A program made the position numbers and the translations under genes. This document shows positions 1 through 5,082 of a DNA stretch of 6,650 nucleotides, in pieces. The DNA lies in assembly GCA_012514615.1 (NCBI GenBank), contig JAAYZY010000582.1, positions 1-6,650 on the forward strand. Reading direction: 5' to 3'. Numbering within the stretch: position 1 is the first letter of the stretch; each line of letters begins with the position of its first letter. Source of the stretch: Chloroflexota bacterium (GTDB taxonomy: Bacteria > Chloroflexota > Anaerolineae > DTPP01). The notes beneath the pieces were generated by a model. The model saw only the letters and a program-made list of their open reading frames with translations. It did not search any database and was not told the DNA's origin.

Positions 1-84
1 ATAACCGTCTCGAACACGGCGAGGAAGGTTGTATCGTCCCGTGCGGAGATGCTTGTGCCACAGAACTGATCCCATCGGCAAGGA

Positions 85-113
85 GTGACACTCTGCTTCG
101 TTCAGCGTATATA
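85..113 (+). promoter_or_regulatory. Candidate sigma-70 promoter of the ECF sigma operon
   Basis: GTGACA (85-90, 5 of 6 to the -35 consensus), a 17-base spacer, then TATATA (108-113, 4 of 6 to the -10 consensus). Transcription would start near 120 and leave a leader of about 45 bases before the ATG at 165. A perfect 10-base palindrome, AGAGCGCTCT (119-128), sits at the predicted start point and could be an operator. Assigned by eye from hexamers and spacing only. Confidence 0.45.
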
Positions 114-164
114 TGGATAGAGCGCTCTGCACACCATACCTTGACAGTGCACTGGAATGAAGCT

Positions 165-746
165 ATGACGAATCATCCGTTTGGCTCGGGAGGCGCATCA
201 CCGGTTGCGGGGTCCGAAGAGGATGCCTTCGCTGAGCTCTATCAGGAGCACATCCATGCCGTGTTCAACTATTGCCTGTACCAGGTTGGCGATGCTGTGG
301 TGGCCGAGGACCTAACGGCAGACATCTTTGAACGTGCCTGGCGTGCTCGTCGCCGGTACAATCCCCGCCGGGCCAAGTTCTCTACGTGGCTTTTCACCAT
401 CGCACGTCGCAGGGCAATCGATTGGCAACGGCGCCGAGGTCGTCGTCGCACAGTGGGGTTGGATGAGCAACTGCCTAGCCCACAGTCTGACCCTGACACT
501 CTTACCCTAGAGGCGGAAGACCAACATCGTCTGCACCGACTGATCCAGAATCTGCCGTACGAGGCTCAAGAGCTTCTCGCTATGAAGTTCGGAGCGGGCA
601 TGACGAATCGCGAAATCGCGGAGGTCCTGGAAAAAAGCGAGACGGCTATCGGCTCGGCATTGTACAGGCTGGTGCGCAAGCTTCGTCTTCAATGGGAGGA
701 AGGGAGGGACCCTCGTGAGCAGCCACCAGACCGCATGTGGAAATGA
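165..746 (+). CDS. ECF-type RNA polymerase sigma factor (sigma-70 family, regions 2 and 4)
   Basis: A 193-residue alternative sigma factor that would direct core RNA polymerase to a small regulon. Region 2 spans about residues 21-93. It includes the helix with AEDLTADIFERAW, and the KFSTWLFTIARRRAIDWQRR stretch typical of -10 recognition and melting. Region 4 spans about 120-177, with a helix-turn-helix in MTNREIAEVLEKSETAIGSALYR for -35 contact. There is no region 1 or 3, as expected for the ECF group, and the length is normal. A TTG at 141 is in frame, but it has no ribosome binding site. The ATG at 165 has a weak GGA 8 bases upstream and is preferred. The gene ends 24 bases before a membrane protein gene on the same strand, the classic sigma/anti-sigma layout, so activity is probably controlled by that partner. 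The ECF subgroup and target promoters cannot be told from here. Confidence 0.9.
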   Translation: MTNHPFGSGGASPVAGSEEDAFAELYQEHIHAVFNYCLYQVGDAVVAEDLTADIFERAWRARRRYNPRRAKFSTWLFTIARRRAIDWQRRRGRRRTVGLDEQLPSPQSDPDTLTLEAEDQHRLHRLIQNLPYEAQELLAMKFGAGMTNREIAEVLEKSETAIGSALYRLVRKLRLQWEEGRDPREQPPDRMWK

Positions 747-770
747 GGAATTCAGAAAGGGAGGACCTCT

Positions 771-1520
771 ATGAACAGCCAACAGGCGTCTTACGTAATC
801 GAGGAGGAACTCGGCGGCACCGACGCGGAGATGGCTAGTCGTCTGCTACGCCTGAAGCGCGAGCCCTCGCCTGCCCTTGTGGCGCGGATCCACGGCATCC
901 CGACAGCGTCGCAGCGACGACTGGGGCACGCACCGCACTGGGCTTGGGGCATGGCGGCTGCTGTGGTCTTGCTGGCCGTGCCTGTGGTGTCCTCTCCACC
1001 GCTCCGCGCTGCGATTGTCAGCCTTCAGGAGACCATCGGGAATGTCTATCTGACCATCACTGACCGCTCGCCCGATACCAGCGATGCGACCATCGTCGAG
1101 CCGGAGCTGATGTCGCTGCAAGCTGCGCGGACCGCAGTGCCTTTCCCCTTTGGCATTCCCAGCCAAGTCCCCGACGGCTGGGTCATGGGGGGGCAGGTGC
1201 GGGTGAACGATCTGGGTGGCGGACCATACGTCGAGATCGAGTGGACCAATCCAGGTCATGGCCACATTTCGTTGTTCACCAGAGAGGACGACGGGTCGGC
1301 CAGCAGGCTTGTCAGCCCGGACAGCTTTCGCGAGGTTGAGCTCGGTGGCCAGCCTGCTGTGCTCCTGAATGGGGCGTGGGATCACGGCAGCCAGGAGTGG
1401 AGGCGGCTGGAGGTTAGGACGCTTATCTGGAAGAGGGATGGCGTTGAGTACAGCCTCAGTGCGAGCGGCCACGACCTCTCTGAAGCAGACTTGGTGGCTA
1501 TGGCCGAATCTACTCGATAG
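771..1520 (+). CDS. Single-pass membrane protein with DUF4367-like outer domain, probable anti-sigma factor
   Basis: A 249-residue protein. Residues 1-56 form a charged cytoplasmic part. Residues about 57-75 (WAWGMAAAVVLLAVPVV) are one membrane span, and the remainder is an outer domain. The outer part has the DUF4367 style: a segment with P-x-x-V-P-D-G-W near residue 130, a strand-rich middle (VEIEWTNPGHGHISLF), and an end of the form (I)W-x-x-x-G-V-x-Y-x-L-S ... L-x-x-M-A-E-S. Such proteins often follow ECF sigma factor genes and are thought to hold the sigma factor at the membrane. An AAAGGGAGG ribosome binding site lies 6 bases before the ATG, and the gene follows the sigma gene by 24 bases, so the two are almost certainly co-transcribed. 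The cytoplasmic part lacks the H-x3-C-x2-C zinc motif of ZAS anti-sigma factors, so the anti-sigma role is inferred from position and topology. Confidence 0.75.
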   Translation: MNSQQASYVIEEELGGTDAEMASRLLRLKREPSPALVARIHGIPTASQRRLGHAPHWAWGMAAAVVLLAVPVVSSPPLRAAIVSLQETIGNVYLTITDRSPDTSDATIVEPELMSLQAARTAVPFPFGIPSQVPDGWVMGGQVRVNDLGGGPYVEIEWTNPGHGHISLFTREDDGSASRLVSPDSFREVELGGQPAVLLNGAWDHGSQEWRRLEVRTLIWKRDGVEYSLSASGHDLSEADLVAMAESTR

Positions 1521-1814
1521 AACCGAGGCGCTTTCCATCATGCGTTCTGCGCAACCCGGGCCACGAGACATGCTCCCCGTTTGGGGGACACAGAGACGCC
1601 GTGCGATACAAACCTGTCAGATCGTTATGCTTGTCGGGAGGGCAGAGTCCTGGCGGAAGAAGCAGTAGCTTGTGACTGATCCCACAGCTAGTCGAGAGAA
1701 GCGCTGAACCCCTGGAGCAATCCAGGGGTTCAACGCTTGCCTGCCGGGACCGGCCCTACGCGGTGCGGGGCATCCATACGCGCCGGAATGACGGGAGGCA
1801 GGGCGGCCCGCCGT
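1521..1814. other. Intergenic stretch with no convincing gene
   Basis: About 355 bases separate the anti-sigma-like gene from the nfo start. Bases 1521-1700 hold only a small C/G hairpin near 1574-1588 (TCCCC/GGGGA type) and no ORF with a ribosome binding site. Bases 1701-1736 form the long hairpin listed separately. Bases 1737-1814 are GC-rich and contain a CGCCGGAATGACGGG segment resembling intergenic repeats common in high-GC genomes. The nfo promoter follows. Confidence 0.6.
1701..1736. repeat. Long inverted repeat: 16-base arms with a GCAA tetraloop
   Basis: The left arm 1701-1716 (GCGCTGAACCCCTGGA) pairs with 1721-1736 (TCCAGGGGTTCAACGC) at 15 of 16 positions; the one mismatch is C1704 against A1733. 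The loop, 1717-1720, is GCAA, a stable GNRA tetraloop on the + strand. No T-run follows on either strand, so it is not a standard intrinsic terminator. It lies 180 bases after the anti-sigma-like gene and may act as an RNA 3' stabiliser, a weak terminator, or a copy of a dispersed intergenic repeat. Confidence 0.7.
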
Positions 1815-1844
1815 TTGCCTTTTGGGGTGGGTGGCAAGTATAAT
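1815..1844 (+). promoter_or_regulatory. Sigma-70 promoter of nfo
   Basis: TTGCCT (1815-1820, 4 of 6), an 18-base spacer, and a perfect TATAAT (1839-1844). The predicted transcription start near 1851 leaves a leader of about 25 bases before the GTG at 1876. It overlaps an in-frame ATG at 1822, which therefore cannot be the translation start on this transcript. Confidence 0.75.
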
Positions 1845-1861
1845 CGCTTGGCCAGACAGAC

Positions 1862-1870
1862 AGGGGGTGA
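1862..1870 (+). promoter_or_regulatory. Ribosome binding site that fixes the nfo start
   Basis: AGGGGGTGA matches the ideal AGGAGGTGA at 8 of 9 positions and ends 5 bases before the GTG at 1876. An in-frame GTG at 1867 lies inside this site, so it is not the start. Confidence 0.8.
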
Positions 1871-1875
1871 CGCCA

Positions 1876-2733
1876 GTGCGGTTGGGTGCGCATACGTCGG
1901 TGGCCGGTGGGGTAGACCGAGCCTTTGCCCGGGCGCAGGGAGTGGGCTGCGAAACGATGCAGATCTTCACCAAGAGCCCCAACCAGTGGCAGAGCCGCCC
2001 CTTGGGTGACGACGAGATCCAGCGTTTTCGCTCCCTCCTGGCGGAGAAGCGCATCTGGCCGGTGGTGGCCCACGACGCCTACCTCATCAACCTGGGCTCG
2101 CCAGACGAGGAGATGTGGCGTCGGTCGGTGGAGGCGCTGGCCGATGAGCTGAACCGCTGTCAGGCCCTGGGCATCGCTCAGTTGGTCATGCACCCCGGCG
2201 CGCACATGGGCGCGGGCGAAGCAGCCGGCCTGCGGCGCATCGCCGACGGCCTGAACGAAGCGCTGGCCAAGAGCGCAGACGGCTCGGTGCAGGTGCTGCT
2301 GGAGGTGACGGCCGGCCAGGGCAGCGCCTTGGGATACCGCTTCGAGCACTTGGCCCAGCTCATCGCTTGGTGCGATGACGCGGCGCGCCTGGGCGTCTGC
2401 TTCGACACCTGCCACGCCCTGGCGGCCGGGTACGAGCTACGCACCGCCGAGGGGTACGCCGCGACCTTCCTGGCGTTCCACGAGACCCTGGGGCTGGACC
2501 GCTTGCAGGTCTTCCATTTCAACGACTGCAAGCGAGCGCTGGGCAGCCGGGTAGATCGCCACGAACACATCGGGCGCGGCGAGCTGGGCCTAGAGCCGTT
2601 CCGCCGGCTGCTGAACGACCCGCGCTTCCGGGATCGGCCGGGCATTCTGGAGACGCCCAAAGGCCCAGAGATGGACGAAGACCGGGAGAACCTGGCCACC
2701 CTGCGCAGCCTGGTGGCCAACAAGCAGGACTGA
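1876..2733 (+). CDS. nfo: Endonuclease IV (AP endonuclease family 2)
   Basis: A 285-residue cytoplasmic DNA repair enzyme. It cleaves the backbone 5' to abasic sites and removes blocked 3' ends during base excision repair, using a three-metal (zinc) centre in a TIM barrel. All nine metal ligands known from the E. coli enzyme have counterparts here: H66, H106 (in LVMHPGAH), E143 (LLEVTAG), D177 and H180 (CFDTCHALAAGY), H214 (VFHFNDCK), D227 and H229 (DRHEHIGRG), and E259 (ILETP). The N-terminal RLGAHTSVAGG and the FTKSPNQW segment are also typical, and the length equals that of E. coli Nfo. The GTG start is set by a strong ribosome binding site and by the promoter lying over the only earlier ATG. 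A UPF0016-type transporter gene follows after 29 bases and is probably in the same transcript. Confidence 0.97.
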   Translation: MRLGAHTSVAGGVDRAFARAQGVGCETMQIFTKSPNQWQSRPLGDDEIQRFRSLLAEKRIWPVVAHDAYLINLGSPDEEMWRRSVEALADELNRCQALGIAQLVMHPGAHMGAGEAAGLRRIADGLNEALAKSADGSVQVLLEVTAGQGSALGYRFEHLAQLIAWCDDAARLGVCFDTCHALAAGYELRTAEGYAATFLAFHETLGLDRLQVFHFNDCKRALGSRVDRHEHIGRGELGLEPFRRLLNDPRFRDRPGILETPKGPEMDEDRENLATLRSLVANKQD

Positions 2734-2762
2734 AGACGAACCGCACCTACAGGAGAGACTGC

Positions 2763-3035
2763 ATGGACTGGAAAGTCTTGGGCAGCACATTGGCGCTGCT
2801 CTTCGTGGCTGAGTTGGGAGATAAGACGCAGCTGGCCGTCATCAGCATGGTCTGCAAGAGCGGGAAACCGGTGCCGGTGTTCGTGGGGGCGGTGGTGGCG
2901 CTGGCCCTGGTGACCCTGTTGGGGGTGTTGGGCGGCCAACTGCTGATGCAGTGGATCTCCCCGGAGACGCTACGCCGCGTCGCCTCCGTGGCCTTCGTGG
3001 TCATGGGCGTTCTCATGTGGTTCGAGGTGCTATAG
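2763..3035 (+). CDS. Half-size UPF0016/GDT1-type membrane protein, putative Mn2+/Ca2+ transporter
   Basis: A 90-residue, very hydrophobic protein with three predicted membrane spans (about 5-29, 38-63 and 70-89). The first span carries the family signature E-L-G-D-K-T (residues 17-22) in VAELGDKTQLAV, the acidic motif thought to bind the cation in GDT1/TMEM165/Mnx proteins. Full-length members have two such repeats, about 200 residues; this gene has one. Half-size bacterial members probably work as dimers or with a second half-size protein. None is adjacent here. AGGAGA (2751-2756) lies 6 bases before the ATG. The 29-base gap after nfo indicates co-transcription. Export or exchange of Mn2+ is inferred from characterised relatives. 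The gene ends in a 6-base overlap with the convergent ribbon-helix-helix gene. Confidence 0.88.
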   Translation: MDWKVLGSTLALLFVAELGDKTQLAVISMVCKSGKPVPVFVGAVVALALVTLLGVLGGQLLMQWISPETLRRVASVAFVVMGVLMWFEVL

Positions 3036-3260
3036 CGCTGGCGCGCCCTCGTCGGGCTCAGGGCTGGGCTCAGGCGCGGTGTAGGGGAGCGAGTAGATGA
3101 GCTGGCGGTCGGCTTCGATGGCCGCTACCGCCTGGCGCAGCAGGAAGACGATGTATTCCGTGGAGCTGCGGAATCCGGTCCCTTCGATGATCTGCTCCAC
3201 CCGCTGATAGAGCTCCTTGGGAATGCTGATGGTGGTGTATTTCCCTTTGCGCTCGGCCAT
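3030..3260 (-). CDS. Small ribbon-helix-helix (CopG/MetJ/Arc-type) DNA-binding protein
   Basis: A 76-residue protein. The strand YTTISIP (residues 8-14), a helix about 14-26, the turn GTGF (27-30) and a second helix 32-49 give the ribbon-helix-helix fold, which binds DNA as a dimer through the paired strands. Residues 58-76 form a Pro/Glu-rich disordered tail (SLPYTAPEPSPEPDEG). The ATG at 3260 is chosen because GGAGG lies 5 bases upstream; the frame stays open further upstream, but that stretch lacks family features and crosses the divergent promoter region. There is no toxin gene next to it, so it is more likely a lone regulator than an antitoxin. It diverges from the Flp pilin gene, a natural target. 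Proteins with this TGF-R-S style second helix also occur, to my recollection, near sulfonucleotide and AlkP-type genes like those to its right. Confidence 0.82.
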   Translation of the reverse strand: MAERKGKYTTISIPKELYQRVEQIIEGTGFRSSTEYIVFLLRQAVAAIEADRQLIYSLPYTAPEPSPEPDEGAPAL

Positions 3261-3364
3261 GTGTGCCTCCCCTCCGCCGCGCTCCCGACGCAGCCGTCTA
3301 CCGCAAGCCCCCCGTTGCCCCGGACCACTCGTCAAGATTCGCGAAAGCCGGTACTGAAGTCCTA

Positions 3365-3393
3365 TTGAATCCCATGATGCCTCATGATACAAT
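3365..3393 (+). promoter_or_regulatory. Sigma-70 promoter of the Flp pilin gene, with CATGAT direct repeats in the spacer
   Basis: TTGAAT (3365-3370, 4 of 6), a 17-base spacer, and TACAAT (3388-3393, 5 of 6). Start of transcription near 3400 gives a leader of about 53 bases. Inside the spacer, CATGAT occurs at 3373-3378 and again at 3383-3388, a 10-base period placing both on one face of the helix. That spacing suits adjacent ribbon-helix-helix dimers, so this is a candidate operator for the divergent regulator gene. Confidence 0.6.
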
Positions 3394-3436
3394 GGAGCCA
3401 GAAGTTGATGATGAATCGCTTCAGACTCTGGAAGAA

Positions 3437-3445
3437 AGGAGGTGA
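3437..3445 (+). promoter_or_regulatory. Perfect ribosome binding site fixing the pilin start
   Basis: AGGAGGTGA is fully complementary to the 16S 3' end and lies 7 bases before the ATG at 3453. It rules out the in-frame upstream ATGs at 3384 and 3408, and implies strong translation, as expected for a structural pilin. Confidence 0.85.
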
Positions 3446-3452
3446 ATCAGCG

Positions 3453-3599
3453 ATGATGTTCTTGCCTCGTGAGGAAGGTCAGGGCCTGGTTGAGTATGCG
3501 TTGATTCTTGTTTTGGTTGCTATCGTGGTTATCACCATTCTGCTGCTCTTGGGCCCGGCGATCAGCGACGTCTTCCAGCAGATCGTGAATGCTCTCTAG
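3453..3599 (+). CDS. Flp/Fap-type (type IVb) pilin, very short
   Basis: A 48-residue prepilin. A seven-residue leader (MMFLPRE) ends in E-G, followed by the mature start QGLVEYALILVLVAIVVITI. The expected prepilin peptidase cut lies after G9, giving Glu at +5 and Tyr at +6, the hallmark of Flp pilins. The long hydrophobic helix (about 17-36) forms the filament core and the membrane anchor before assembly. The C-terminal AISDVFQQIVNAL is a short amphipathic end. Flp pilins build thin adhesive fibres through the Tad secretion apparatus, but no Tad genes (ATPase, prepilin peptidase, secretin) are in this window. The gene is monocistronic: it has its own promoter, a perfect ribosome binding site and an intrinsic terminator 26 bases after the stop. 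An in-frame ATG one codon downstream (3456) is an alternative start. Confidence 0.9.
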   Translation: MMFLPREEGQGLVEYALILVLVAIVVITILLLLGPAISDVFQQIVNAL

Positions 3600-3624
3600 A
3601 AGAGAGATCGCTCTTGCACAGACC

Positions 3625-3660
3625 GAGCCCTGCCCCAGCGGCAGGGCTCTTCTCTTCTTC
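3625..3660 (+). terminator. Intrinsic terminator of the pilin gene
   Basis: A perfect 10-bp stem GAGCCCTGCC (3625-3634) / GGCAGGGCTC (3640-3649) with the loop CCAGC, followed by the T-rich run TTCTCTTCTTC (3650-3660). A second small hairpin (CTCTCT 3592-3597 / AGAGAG 3601-3606) straddles the stop codon. On the opposite strand the large hairpin has no T-run after it, so it would end the convergent phosphohydrolase transcript only weakly. Confidence 0.88.
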
Positions 3661-3680
3661 CCCCGCTTGGCGGTCCCTCC

Positions 3681-5048
3681 CTACGCTAGGATGCTCTGGC
3701 CGTCCAGGTCGGCCGGCGCGGGCACGCCCAGGATCTCCAGCACTGTGGGCGCCAGGTCCAGCACGCTGAAGCGCCGCTGGGTGATGCTCTGCGGGCCCCG
3801 CAGGTAGCAGAAGGCGTCGTCGAAGGTGTGCATGCCCACCAGCGTGTCGCCCTGGAAGGTGAGGCTCTCCTTGTGCAGCGGACCCTTGGGGTCATAGCCA
3901 TCGTGAAAGACCAAGATCAGGTCGGCAGCGCGCTCGGTCTGTGGGCCGTGGTAGACTTCTTCGCGGCGCAGCACTTCCCGCACCATGGGCTCGCCGCTTT
4001 CCGGGTCGCGCAGCTCCAGGGCGGCTGCGGCGATGGCCTGCCGCAGCGGTTCGTACTCGGCAGCCGGCACGCTGCCTTGGGGCTCCCGCCCCTGCAGGTT
4101 GATGAAGACCCGGCCGGGGTCCAGGCTGTAGGCTTTGGAGTCCGGCGCCACCTCCAGCACCCCCTTCTTGGGGTCTGGCGGCACATTCATCAGGCGCAGC
4201 CAGCCCTGCTGCGTCAGCCAGTGGTTGACGTAGACCTCCTTCTTCACCCCGCAGAAGCCGTGGTCGGAAAGGGAAAGGAAGGTGACGCCGTCGTCCAGGC
4301 GCTCGCGCAGGCGGCCGAACATCTCGTCGATCTGGCGGTAAATGCGGTAGAAGGCCGGGGCCAGGGTCGGGTCGTCCGTCTCCATCTCCCGCCACAGGAA
4401 GTGGTGCAGGCGGTCCGTCTCCATCACGTGCATCATGAAGAAGTCCCAGCGCTCCTGGTCCAAGAAATGGAAGAGGGTACGGATGCGCCGCTCCAGCACG
4501 TCTTCGATGTCGGCCAGGAGCTTGGCTTTGGATTCTCGGGCCAGCCAGGGGTCGGCGTCGATGCGGTAGCCCAGGCCCTGGAGCGTGGCGGCCAGCTCCG
4601 GCGGGTGGGTGGCCTTCTCCAGCTTGGGCGAGAGAAAGCAGCCCACCAGCAGGCCGTTGACCGACCGGGGCGGATAGGTGACCGGTACGTTGAAGACAGC
4701 CACCCGCTTGCCGGCCTGGCTGAGGATCTCCCAGAGGGTGGGGCCCTGCATGTGGCTGGAGGTGGGGATGAAGGTGCGGCCGGTGGCCAAGTCCCGATCG
4801 ACGAAGCCGAAGATCCCGTGCTTGCCTGCGTTGCGCCCGGTCATGAAGGTGGACCAGGCCACCGACGAGACCCACGGCCAGACCGAATCGATCTGCCGGA
4901 GGTGCCCCTCGGCCGCCAACGCGGCCAGGTGCGGCATTCGCCCTTCCGCCAGCAGCCGCTGCAGCAGGGTGTAGGGTGTGCCGTCCAAGCTGACGGCTAC
5001 CACCCGCGGCTGCGCCTTCTTGCCCCTGAACCGTCCCAACAAGCCCAT
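3681..5048 (-). CDS. AlkP-superfamily phosphohydrolase (type I phosphodiesterase/nucleotide pyrophosphatase, COG3379-like)
   Basis: A 455-residue predicted metal-dependent phosphoester hydrolase. Visible metal-site candidates are D22 (VVAVSLDGTPYTLL), D212 and H216 (ETDRLHHFLW), D262 and H263 (LSLSDHGF), and H407 (GMHTFDDAF). The nucleophile should be a Ser/Thr in SSVAWSTFMTG (61-71), just before the K-H-G-I-F motif. GRVFINLQGREPQG (312-325) is a COG3379-type signature. No signal peptide or membrane segment is seen, so it is probably cytoplasmic, unlike secreted phosphatases and sulfatases. The ATG at 5048 has GAGGGGG 5 bases upstream; an in-frame TTG at 5078 lacks this support. It is the last gene of the set, 34 bases after cysC, so it is co-transcribed. 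The family includes phosphodiesterases, phosphatases and phosphomutases. The substrate is unknown; a nucleotide or sulfonucleotide is only suggested by the neighbour. Confidence 0.88.
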   Translation of the reverse strand: MGLLGRFRGKKAQPRVVAVSLDGTPYTLLQRLLAEGRMPHLAALAAEGHLRQIDSVWPWVSSVAWSTFMTGRNAGKHGIFGFVDRDLATGRTFIPTSSHMQGPTLWEILSQAGKRVAVFNVPVTYPPRSVNGLLVGCFLSPKLEKATHPPELAATLQGLGYRIDADPWLARESKAKLLADIEDVLERRIRTLFHFLDQERWDFFMMHVMETDRLHHFLWREMETDDPTLAPAFYRIYRQIDEMFGRLRERLDDGVTFLSLSDHGFCGVKKEVYVNHWLTQQGWLRLMNVPPDPKKGVLEVAPDSKAYSLDPGRVFINLQGREPQGSVPAAEYEPLRQAIAAAALELRDPESGEPMVREVLRREEVYHGPQTERAADLILVFHDGYDPKGPLHKESLTFQGDTLVGMHTFDDAFCYLRGPQSITQRRFSVLDLAPTVLEILGVPAPADLDGQSILA

Positions 5049-5082
5049 GCGAGCCCCCTCTCTGTCTGTGCGCGGCAACGGG

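Noticed and set aside
1..69. Possible end of an upstream gene (frame 1 open to the TGA at 67)
   Set aside because: Only 22 codons are visible with no recognisable motif; open by chance is as likely.
141..164. TTG at 141 as the start of the sigma factor
   Set aside because: No ribosome binding site precedes it; the eight added residues are not typical, and the ATG at 165 is better placed.
846..1571. 241-codon open frame on the - strand over the anti-sigma-like gene
   Set aside because: Low-complexity R/P/H-rich translation, no ribosome binding site logic, and the + strand gene has a strong RBS, a membrane span and family features.
1701..1736. CRISPR or tRNA-like structure at the long hairpin
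   Set aside because: A single hairpin with no regularly spaced repeats and no cloverleaf or CCA end. I found no CRISPR array, tRNA, rRNA or transposase in the window.
1822..1875. ATG at 1822 as the start of nfo
   Set aside because: It lies in the promoter, upstream of the predicted transcript start. The family N-terminus (RLGAHTS) and the strong ribosome binding site point to the GTG at 1876.
1756..2415. Open frames on the - strand over nfo (also 2178-2939)
   Set aside because: They oppose an unmistakable endonuclease IV gene, and their translations show no family features.
3030..3260. Ribbon-helix-helix gene as the antitoxin of a toxin-antitoxin pair
   Set aside because: No toxin-like gene is adjacent on either side; the neighbours are a transporter and a pilin gene.
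3415..3454. Inverted repeat ATCGCT (3415-3420) / AGCGAT (3449-3454) around the pilin ribosome binding site
   Set aside because: Only six pairs closing a loop of 28 bases; too weak to claim a translational switch.
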